From Verrucomicrobiota bacterium (GTDB taxonomy: Bacteria > Verrucomicrobiota > Kiritimatiellia > CAIQIC01 > JAGNIJ01), in assembly GCA_022710725.1 (NCBI GenBank), contig JAKLGK010000008.1:186001-250000 (forward strand): DNA of 64,000 nt. The letters are read 5' to 3'. Made by a program: the position numbers and the translations under genes. Positions 57,558 through 64,000 of this stretch are shown piece by piece. Below the pieces are notes generated by a model that saw only the letters and a program-made list of their open reading frames with translations, was not told the DNA's origin and did no database searches. Every line of letters begins with the position of its first letter. Positions within the stretch are counted from its first letter, which is position 1.

Positions 57558-60500
57558 TCAAGGGCGCCGGACCCGGACGCGGAAGAACAGGCGATCCGCC
57601 CCCATGGCGCCGGTATACACGTTCAGCGGCGCGATGGCCGCGATATTCGTCTGGTACTGTTCCCAGTTTCCGCTGGCGGCGTTGGTCCGATAGTCCACGT
57701 CGTAGGTGCGGCCCGCGGCGCTCGGCCAGGCGAGGACGGCATATCCGGCCGCGGCCGCGCGGCGCGCGTCGACCTGGAAGACGGAACCCTTGTTGGTCGG
57801 GATGGTCTCGGCCACGTATTCCTGCCACGTGAGCGCCGTGTCCCCGTCCGGATCGCCCATCGCGGCGTCGTCGAAATCGGCGGTCCAGCCGTACTGCGCC
57901 AGCCACCACTCGGGCACGTCGTTCGTGGCGAGCCGGGCGGCGAAGGTCGCCGTCACCTGGCGCGGCCCGTTCATCGCGACCGTGATCGTGGCGTTGGTTT
58001 CCTCGCCGGAGGGCGCGTCGCCGCTCCACGCGCTGAAGTTATAGTAGTTCGACGGCGTCGCCGTGATCGTCACGTTGCTGCCCAGCGCGGCCCAGCGGTC
58101 CGCGGCGTTCACGCTGCCGCCCGCGCCGGCCTCGCTGTTGAACCAGTAGCTGGTGGACCACAGCCAGGTCACGGTCGTGTTCGTCGTCATGGTGAACTGG
58201 CCGGTCATGTTGGAGGCGCCGGAGGCCGGCGAGGAGCCGGTCCGCGTCCAGCCGGTCAGCAGGAACTGCGTGGCGCCGGCCGTGATCGTGGCGTTCAGGT
58301 TCGTGCGGGAAATGGAGATCCCGGCGGCGGCGTTCTCCTCGGACGAGCCCGAATCCGGGCCGACCAGGTCGATGACGGTGATCGACAACCCGTTATAGAG
58401 GAACGTTGCCGCGATGCTGTGGTGGTTCGTGACGTTCGTGAACGTGTACGCATTCGTGGTCCCGATCGAGGCGCCGTCCACCTGCACGTCCGCGATGGTG
58501 TAGTTGGTCGCGGCCGCGATGGTGAAGGTCTTGTTCTGGCCGAAGTTGACCGTGCTGTTGGTGGGCGAGATGGACCCGTTCGGCCCGGCCAGGACGTAGA
58601 TCACCGCCGAGGTCGCCGGGACGGACGCCTGCTCGAGCTGGAAGGTCTTCATCACGCCCATGTGCTGCATGCCGTCCTCGCCGGAGTCGGAGCTCAAGAC
58701 GGGATCGGGCGGCGTCGACCATACGCGGCTGTCGAAGACGAGCCCGTTCGCGAAGGTGATGCCGCCCAGCACGGTGGCGGTGTGCTTCGCGTTGAGGTTG
58801 GTGCTGGTCAGGACCCGGTCATACGGGTTATCGCGGGCGGAGTTCGTCTCCTTGTCGGAGTTCTGGTCCGCCGGCTGGATGGCGTCGGAGACGACCGCAG
58901 CCAGCGTGGAGATGCAGCTTTCCGTCCGGCTGTACGTGTTGAAGTCGCCGCAGATCGCGATGAAGGCGTTGGCGGGCCAGTTGTTCGTGATGTAGGTCTT
59001 CAGGGCCACAGCCTCGGTGTTGCGGATGGAGGCGGAACTGCTGTCGGCCTTCAGATGCACGCTGACCACATAGAGGTCCTGCGTGCCGGGGATGTCGATC
59101 TGGGCCCACGCGAAGTCGCGGTTCGAGATCTCCGCGTCCACCCATTGGCCCGAGGACAGGATCGGGTACTTGCTGACGATGCCGTTGGGGATCGCCTCCC
59201 CGTCGGTTTCCACGTAATAGGAGAACTCCGTGCCGAAGGCCGTGTCCACGAGGGCGCGTGCGCCGCTGGCGTAGTTGAATTCCTGCAGGCACGCGATGTC
59301 CGGCTTCAGGCCCTGGAAGATCCGGATGCCCGGCTCGTGGTAGGCCTGGTCGGTCCCGCTGGAGAGGTTCGCGGCCATGACCGTGAACGAGACGTTGGAA
59401 GAGGACGCGGCCGGGTCGATGAAGACCGCGATCTGTTCCGAGTCCGACCCGTCCTCGTTGTAGGCGTGGAAGGTCGTCGCCCACGACCCGGTGACGGCCG
59501 GGTAGGCCCAGTTGAACTCGCCCGACCCGTTTCCGTGATCCACGAACACCGCGCCGTCCGGCAGGTTGCTGGCGACCAGCGAGACCGCGTCGTCGTCCGG
59601 GTCGGTCGCGCCGACGGCGAAGATCAGGCTCGCGCCCTGGGCGCCCTCGCGGCTGCCCACGGCGGCCAGCACGGGCGGGTCATGGAACTGCCAGGTGCCG
59701 CTGGTGATCTCCACGTCGTCCACGTAGTAGTACTCGCTCGTGGAGCTGTTGTCGGCGGCGATCTTGACGCTCACGCTGGAGGAGCCGTCGGGGATCCGCA
59801 CGCGGATCGTGGCGTAGCCTTCCGTCCCGTCGCCGTTGAACGTCGCCGGCGTGCCGGCGGTCGTATGGGCGACCCCGATGCCCGAGTAGATCCAGGTCAG
59901 GTTGGCCACGGCGTCCGTGGGATTGCCCTCCTCGACCGTGATGTCGGGTTCCGCCGGGAACGCGCCCCCGTCCAGCGCCACGAAGACCTGCAACGCATCG
60001 AAGTTCTCCACGCCGCCCGTGGACGCGCAGTGGATGTTCAGCATCACGTAGCTGTGGCCGGTCAGGTCCACGTTGCTGAAGGTGAGCGAGTCGGTGCCCC
60101 CGATCCGGCGCCCGTAGCCGCCCGTGCGCGCGGCCGCCGCCAGGGTGCTCCCACTGCCGCTGAAGCCCCAGGTGTCATTGATGCTGCCGTCGAAGCCCTG
60201 GAAGTAGATGGTCCCCGTCGGGGCCGGCGGATTGACGTAGATGCTGATGGTCTCCGCGTCCGCCCCGTCGTTGTCTGCGGCGTTGAATGTCACCGAGTAG
60301 TTCCCGGTGGGCGAGGCATTGGTCCACAGGAACGAGCCGGCGCCGTTGGTCGGGAAGAAGGCGGCCCCTGCGGGCAGGTTGCTGGCCGTCAGCGTGATCG
60401 CGTCGCCGTCCAAGTCGGTCGCGGACACCGCGAAGTTCAGCGTGTTGCTTCGGATGATCGACTTGTTGCCGATGGAGGCCAGGACGGGAAGGTTGGTCGG

Positions 60501-63137
60501 CCCCGGCGGCAGCGACACGGTGATCACGATGGTTTCCGAGTCGGACCCGTCCTTGTCGGCGGCGTAGAACGTAGAAGTGTACACGCCGTCCGGCGCGGCG
60601 CCCAGCCACACGAAGTCGCCGTAACCGTTCGTCGCGCTGAACTCCGCCCCCGCGGGCAGGTTGCTCGCGGTGAGCGTGATGGGGTCGTCATCCACGATGT
60701 CCACCGCCTGCACCGGGAACATCAGGTTGTTGGAGATGGTCAGCGACTTGTCGCCGATCGGCGCCAGGATCGGCGGGGCGTTGGACTCCGCGGCCGCGGT
60801 GGCCGAGTAGCGGATCTGGTCCACGCTCCAGCGCGTGGCGCGGGTCGAGGACACGTAGTAGAAGGCGATATACACCTGGTCCTGCCCCACGTAGGCCGTG
60901 AGGTTGTTGGTGTGCTTGGCCCATACGTTCTGATCCGCCGGGCGGCTATAGGCAAGGTCGGCCCAGGACACGCCGGCGGCCAGCGGATCCCCCGTGCCGG
61001 GATAGTTGGTCGAGATCTTGACCGTGATGTCGTTGCCGCGGTTCTCGCGCTTGGTCCAGTAGGTCAGGATCGGGTCCGTGACGGCCGTCAGGTTGAGCGC
61101 CGGGCTGATGAGCCAGTCGTCGCTGCTGAGGCCTTCCATCTCCATCTTCCAGGCCGTGCTCTCCGCGCCGGTGAAGTTCGCCCGGGACCAGTTGTCCGCG
61201 CTGGCGCGACTGTAATTGGTCCAGTTCTGCCAACCGTCCTCGAAGTCCCAGAGGTTGCTGGTGACCGAGGCGGAGGGCGGGTTGACGGTGATCGTGATGG
61301 TCTCGAAGTCGGCCCCGTCATTGTCCGCCGCGTAGAAGGACATGGTGTACACGCCGTCGGGGGTCGGCAGCGCCCAGGTGAACGTGCCGTTGCCGTTCGT
61401 GGACGAGAACGACGAGCCCACCGGCGCGTTGCTCACCGTCAGCGTGATCGGGTCGTCGTCCGCCGGGTCCGTCGCCGAGACCGCGAACTGCAGCAGCACG
61501 GTCTCCTCCGTGACCTGGTTGCCGATCGCGGCGAGGACTGGCGGCTGGTTGGTCGGCAGGCTGCTCGCCGCGTCGTAATACAGTTCGATGAACTCGTTGG
61601 AGAAGTTGGATGCGTCCGAATACTCGCTGATCCGCAGGCCCGCCGTGCCGTTGCCCGACGCGCCCGTGCCCGGCGTCGCCGAGGCCATCGCCGACGAGGA
61701 CCAGTTCGTCGCGTCCGACGCGGCCCCCCCGAGGTGGGTCCGCTGGATCGTGTTGTACAGGGGATTCAGGTTCGTGAGCGTCGAACCGTCCACGAGCGTG
61801 CCGGAGGCGTTGAGCAGCGTGTACGACTCTCCGCCGTTGATCTGTGGCATCGTGCCGCCCGCGGAGGTCAGGAACACCACGTTGGTGCCCAGGGTCACGC
61901 CCCACGCGGATTCGAACTGCGCCTGGCTCGCGCTGCGCGCGACGATCACGTACCCGTTCGGGTCCACCGAGACCCCCGAGGCGAACGTGTAGGTCTGCGG
62001 GCCGTTCGACTGGATCAGGCTGTAGCTGCCCAGGTCCAGCGCGCTTCCCCCGCCCCCGGCGGCCGGATTGACGGTGATCGTGACGGCCTCCGCGTCCGAG
62101 CCGTCGTTGTCGGCGGCGTTGAAGGTGACGGAGTACGTGCCGGTGGGCGAGGCGTTGGTCCAGAGGAAGGAGGCGGCCTCGTTGGTCGGGAAGAAGGCGG
62201 CGCCGGCGGGGAGGTTGCTGGCGGTGAGGGTCACCGTGTCGCCGTCGGTCGGCGTGGCGGTGACGTTGAACTGCAGGTTGCTGCCGACGCCCACGGACTT
62301 TGCGCCGATCGCGTTCAGCGCCGGCGGGGATTGCGCCCCGGCCGGGCTGACGGTGATCGTGATGGTTTCCTCGTCGGAGCCGTCGTTGTCGGCGGCGTTG
62401 AAGGTGACGGAATAGGTGCCGGTGGGCGCGGCATTGGTCCAGAGGAAGGAGGCGGCCTCGTTGGTCGGGAAGAAGGCGGCGCCGGCGGGGAGGTTGCTGG
62501 CGGTGAGGGTCACCGTGTCGCCGTCGGTCGGCGTGGCGGTGACATTGAACTGCAGGTTGCTGCCGACGCCCACGGACTTCGCCCCGATCGCGTTCAGCGC
62601 CGGCGGCGTATTGGTCGAGCCGGCGCTGTAGTCCGTCACGGTCATGTCGTCGATGATGAGGTGCCCGTACTGGTTGTCGTTCAGGATGCGGATGCGGATG
62701 GCGCTGCTGGAGTCGTTCACGTTGGTGCTGTAGAGGGTGAACGTCGTGCCGGTGTAGACCAGCGTGCCCACGTCCGTGTACGCGCCGCCCGCGACGGATT
62801 TTTGCACCCGGAACGTCCCCCCGCCGGCGTTGAGTTCGCGCCAGTAAAACGAAACCGTGCCGACCGTATCCAACGCGGGCGTGGCCAACTGGGCGCCGGC
62901 CGTGTCGTCGTTGATCCGGACTGCCCGGCCCGTGCCGCCGCGCGACGCCGAGGCGGTTTCGCCCAAAACGGAGAGGCCGGTCCATGTTCCGCTGGAAAGC
63001 ACCAGGGCGCCGGTCAGGTAGCTGGCATTGGTAAACGTGTCGAAATTCTCGACGAAATGATCGGCCGCCAGGGCTGGCAAGAAAAAGCGGAACCAAGCCA
63101 AGATAAGCGCTCCTGACGCGCGGCGGAGCAGTTTCAC
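57558..63137 (-). CDS. Giant secreted protein: Ig-like repeats, lamin-tail-like domain, EEP nuclease/phosphatase domain
   Basis: An 1,859-residue exported protein read from a GTG (an upstream ATG runs into a stop; AAAGG is nine bases before the GTG). A signal peptide (LILAWFRFFLPALA) precedes a jelly-roll-like domain (about 25-165). Two near-identical 93-residue Ig-like repeats follow (about 172-358), then a lamin-tail-like domain (about 365-530), further Ig-like repeats and MAM/anchor-J-like domains. An endonuclease/exonuclease/phosphatase domain lies at about 1247-1505 (IACLQEF; VVSVHLKADS; AICGDFNTYS). InlB-like beta repeats and a C-terminal WWLAQYG...DPDGD...TWQEYVAE module end the protein. 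An extracellular nuclease or phosphatase is likely; the usual SDH near the end is QHMGV, so activity is uncertain. Confidence 0.85.
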   Translation of the reverse strand: MKLLRRASGALILAWFRFFLPALAADHFVENFDTFTNASYLTGALVLSSGTWTGLSVLGETASASRGGTGRAVRINDDTAGAQLATPALDTVGTVSFYWRELNAGGGTFRVQKSVAGGAYTDVGTLVYTGTTFTLYSTNVNDSSSAIRIRILNDNQYGHLIIDDMTVTDYSAGSTNTPPALNAIGAKSVGVGSNLQFNVTATPTDGDTVTLTASNLPAGAAFFPTNEAASFLWTNAAPTGTYSVTFNAADNDGSDEETITITVSPAGAQSPPALNAIGAKSVGVGSNLQFNVTATPTDGDTVTLTASNLPAGAAFFPTNEAASFLWTNASPTGTYSVTFNAADNDGSDAEAVTITVNPAAGGGGSALDLGSYSLIQSNGPQTYTFASGVSVDPNGYVIVARSASQAQFESAWGVTLGTNVVFLTSAGGTMPQINGGESYTLLNASGTLVDGSTLTNLNPLYNTIQRTHLGGAASDATNWSSSAMASATPGTGASGNGTAGLRISEYSDASNFSNEFIELYYDAASSLPTNQPPVLAAIGNQVTEETVLLQFAVSATDPADDDPITLTVSNAPVGSSFSSTNGNGTFTWALPTPDGVYTMSFYAADNDGADFETITITVNPPSASVTSNLWDFEDGWQNWTNYSRASADNWSRANFTGAESTAWKMEMEGLSSDDWLISPALNLTAVTDPILTYWTKRENRGNDITVKISTNYPGTGDPLAAGVSWADLAYSRPADQNVWAKHTNNLTAYVGQDQVYIAFYYVSSTRATRWSVDQIRYSATAAAESNAPPILAPIGDKSLTISNNLMFPVQAVDIVDDDPITLTASNLPAGAEFSATNGYGDFVWLGAAPDGVYTSTFYAADKDGSDSETIVITVSLPPGPTNLPVLASIGNKSIIRSNTLNFAVSATDLDGDAITLTASNLPAGAAFFPTNGAGSFLWTNASPTGNYSVTFNAADNDGADAETISIYVNPPAPTGTIYFQGFDGSINDTWGFSGSGSTLAAAARTGGYGRRIGGTDSLTFSNVDLTGHSYVMLNIHCASTGGVENFDALQVFVALDGGAFPAEPDITVEEGNPTDAVANLTWIYSGIGVAHTTAGTPATFNGDGTEGYATIRVRIPDGSSSVSVKIAADNSSTSEYYYVDDVEITSGTWQFHDPPVLAAVGSREGAQGASLIFAVGATDPDDDAVSLVASNLPDGAVFVDHGNGSGEFNWAYPAVTGSWATTFHAYNEDGSDSEQIAVFIDPAASSSNVSFTVMAANLSSGTDQAYHEPGIRIFQGLKPDIACLQEFNYASGARALVDTAFGTEFSYYVETDGEAIPNGIVSKYPILSSGQWVDAEISNRDFAWAQIDIPGTQDLYVVSVHLKADSSSASIRNTEAVALKTYITNNWPANAFIAICGDFNTYSRTESCISTLAAVVSDAIQPADQNSDKETNSARDNPYDRVLTSTNLNAKHTATVLGGITFANGLVFDSRVWSTPPDPVLSSDSGEDGMQHMGVMKTFQLEQASVPATSAVIYVLAGPNGSISPTNSTVNFGQNKTFTIAAATNYTIADVQVDGASIGTTNAYTFTNVTNHHSIAATFLYNGLSITVIDLVGPDSGSSEENAAAGISISRTNLNATITAGATQFLLTGWTRTGSSPASGASNMTGQFTMTTNTTVTWLWSTSYWFNSEAGAGGSVNAADRWAALGSNVTITATPSNYYNFSAWSGDAPSGEETNATITVAMNGPRQVTATFAARLATNDVPEWWLAQYGWTADFDDAAMGDPDGDTALTWQEYVAETIPTNKGSVFQVDARRAAAAGYAVLAWPSAAGRTYDVDYRTNAASGNWEQYQTNIAAIAPLNVYTGAMGADRLFFRVRVRRP
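62071..62628 (-). repeat. Tandem 279-base coding repeats (two Ig-like modules)
   Basis: Two consecutive units of 279 bases (93 codons) start at ACGGTGATCG (62071 and 62350). They are nearly identical at DNA level from about 62112 to 62321 against 62391 to 62600. Near-identity at third codon positions indicates recent duplication or ongoing gene conversion. Confidence 0.85.
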
Positions 63138-63188
63138 AACATGAAACCTTTCAGTTTTCTGGCGTAAAGTTAAAGGGTGACCATACCC

Positions 63189-63217
63189 TCCAAGCCCGGT
63201 GGAGTTAAGGGCTTGGA
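63189..63217. promoter_or_regulatory. Hairpin in the divergent intergenic region
   Basis: TCCAAGCCC (63189-63197) pairs perfectly with GGGCTTGGA (63209-63217) around an 11-base loop. A smaller GGGT/ACCC stem is just upstream. The 122-base region holds the leaders of the giant gene (minus) and the 3D-domain gene (plus); no clear promoter hexamers are seen. Confidence 0.4.
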
Positions 63218-63259
63218 CCGGGGCGACGGTTGCGGTTGATTTTTCCCCCGCGCGAGGGC

Positions 63260-63712
63260 ATGGTGCGGCGGATGGCCCGAACCGTCATGCTGCTGGGCGC
63301 GCTGCTGCTGGCGGCGTCCTGCGCCACGACGCCGAGGGAGGCCCGGCGGCCGCCGGACCGGGCGATGACCATGACCGTCACGGCGTACTGCCCCTGCGGG
63401 AAATGCTGCGGCTGGCGGCGCAACTGGCTCTTCCGCCCGGTCATCCGTTCGGGCCCGCGGCGCGGCAAGCCCAAGGCGGTCGGCGTGACCGCGTCCGGGA
63501 CGAAGGCGCGGCCCGGCACCATCGCGGCGGATACCCGCCTCCTGCCGTTCGGCACTGTCCTGCATGTGCCAGGATACGGTTACGGGCGCGTCGAGGACAC
63601 CGGCGGCGACATCCAGGGGCATCGGCTGGACGTCTTCTTCAAGCGCCATTCCACGGCCGAGGCCTGGGGCGTCCAACGGCTGCCGGTCCGTGTGTGGTAC
63701 GCTCCCCGCTGA
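63260..63712 (+). CDS. 3D-domain lipoprotein (MltA/RpfB-like fold)
   Basis: A 150-residue exported protein. The signal ends with a lipobox (LGALLLAASCATT), so it is probably lipid-anchored. The 3D domain (about 60-140) has GVTASGTKARPGTIAADTRL, then LPFGTVLHVPGYGYGRVEDT and GGDIQGHRLDVFF, holding the three conserved Asp. An insertion before it, TVTAYCPCGKCCGWRRNWLF, is Cys-rich. Domains of this kind cleave or bind peptidoglycan glycan strands. The start may be ATG 63260 or ATG 63272; the latter gives a cleaner signal peptide, but neither has an ideal ribosome site. Confidence 0.85.
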   Translation: MVRRMARTVMLLGALLLAASCATTPREARRPPDRAMTMTVTAYCPCGKCCGWRRNWLFRPVIRSGPRRGKPKAVGVTASGTKARPGTIAADTRLLPFGTVLHVPGYGYGRVEDTGGDIQGHRLDVFFKRHSTAEAWGVQRLPVRVWYAPR

Positions 63713-63737
63713 CCCCGGAACACCCCTCCGTTTCCAC

Positions 63738-63766
63738 GCGACAAGCGGGCCGGGATGGTGTATAGT
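63738..63766 (+). promoter_or_regulatory. Candidate sigma-70 promoter of the KTSC-domain gene
   Basis: GCGACA (63738-63743) is followed after 17 bases by TATAGT (63761-63766). The ribosome site AGGAGGA and the ATG at 63796 follow about 23 bases after the expected start. Confidence 0.6.
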
Positions 63767-63795
63767 TCGCCCGGTTTCAAAATAGGAGGAAACCT

Positions 63796-64000
63796 ATGAG
63801 TCGCTGGGTATGGATGGCGGTGTTGGCGGCGGGATTGCTGGCGGTTCCGGTTATGGCGCAGGAAGCGACACAGGCCGCGGCGTTGCAGGATGTCGAGTCC
63901 ACCCTGGTGGAGGCGGTGGGCTACGATGCGGCCACGCAGACCCTGACGGTCAAGCTGGTCACGGACGGCAGCGTGTACGAGTACTTCGGCGTGCCGCAGG
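63796..64000 (+). CDS. Secreted KTSC-domain protein, truncated by window end
   Basis: The first 68 residues of an exported protein. ATG 63796 has an ideal AGGAGGA ribosome site. The signal peptide MSRWVWMAVLAAGLLAVPVM ends near AQA/AQE. The next part, STLVEAVGYDAATQTLTVKL...GSVYEYFGVPQ, matches the short KTSC domain, a small DNA/RNA-processing-associated or secreted domain of unclear role. Here it follows a signal peptide, which is less usual. The 3' end is outside the window. Confidence 0.8.
   Translation, partial: MSRWVWMAVLAAGLLAVPVMAQEATQAAALQDVESTLVEAVGYDAATQTLTVKLVTDGSVYEYFGVPQ

Noticed and set aside
62071..62628. Direct repeats as a possible CRISPR array
   Set aside because: The units are long, in frame and coding for Ig-like domains, with no short repeat/spacer alternation.
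57528..63116. An 1,862-codon open frame on the plus strand
   Set aside because: It is the antisense shadow of the giant secreted protein. Its translation is Arg/Val/Asp/Gly-rich without domains, as expected where high-GC third codon positions suppress stops on the other strand.
1..64000. tRNA, rRNA, insertion-sequence or prophage genes
   Set aside because: I looked for cloverleaf-like segments, transposase motifs and phage structural genes and saw none. A tRNA scan would be decisive.

Overview
The window reads as a chromosomal segment of a high-GC, diderm, heterotrophic bacterium. Two secreted proteins end in C-terminal modules of a style I associate with Verrucomicrobia and Kiritimatiellota (a WWLAQYG / DPDGD / TWQEYVA stretch in the 1,859-residue protein, and a VLQYTTNL...W module in the protein at 1918-3123). 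A Kiritimatiellota-like or related PVC organism is therefore my best guess, inferred from style and not from a marker gene. Outer-membrane barrels, a TolC-type channel, lipoproteins and a WaaA-like domain all indicate an outer membrane.

Layout. 0-7.4 kb, plus strand: 3' end of pyruvate phosphate dikinase, a primary-type sigma factor overlapping apt, a secreted protein behind a LacI/CcpA-like palindrome, hrpB overlapping trmB, and a frameshifted, AT-richer SGNH-hydrolase gene. 7.4-13 kb, minus strand: adenine deaminase and a three-subunit molybdenum hydroxylase, a purine-catabolic block. 13-16 kb: Ste24-type M48 protease, parB, rsmI. 16-21 kb: an envelope block with three predicted outer-membrane or secreted proteins, a subtilase carrying an STN-like domain, and a low-complexity secreted protein. 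21-25 kb: purQ and a PurS-PurL-type purL. 25-32 kb: STAS protein and a TetR-TolC-MFP-RND efflux operon. 32-35 kb: exonuclease III, RNase PH, glycyl-tRNA synthetase. 35-44 kb: surface-glycan genes (pyruvyltransferase-like, DxD glycosyltransferase, a 996-residue three-module glycosyltransferase, ABC exporter) followed by pgl and zwf. 44-51 kb: lipoprotein, GYF_2/coiled-coil protein, ArgA-like acetyltransferase, PAS-like protein, Nif3-like protein, M20 hydrolase, serine dehydratase. 51-57.5 kb: gcvPA-gcvPB, an unknown secreted protein, a methyltransferase, rsmB and a small protein. 57.5-64 kb: a giant secreted protein with Ig-like repeats and an endonuclease/exonuclease/phosphatase domain, a 3D-domain lipoprotein and a truncated KTSC-domain gene.

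The most unusual non-coding content is a set of short intergenic palindromes. Three loci between 35.8 and 44.6 kb each carry two copies of a locus-specific palindrome just after a gene's stop codon, and a fourth, decayed pair may sit at 1.85 kb. Separately, a double-hairpin element bounded by TAGGGCG/CGCCCTA is present twice, in opposite orientations, at 9.2 and 32.7 kb. Among proteins, the main oddities are the three-module glycosyltransferase, an RND pump lacking the usual charged proton-relay residues, and the STN-subtilase fusion. No gene-free stretch exceeds 300 bases, and I saw no tRNA, rRNA, CRISPR array or insertion sequence.
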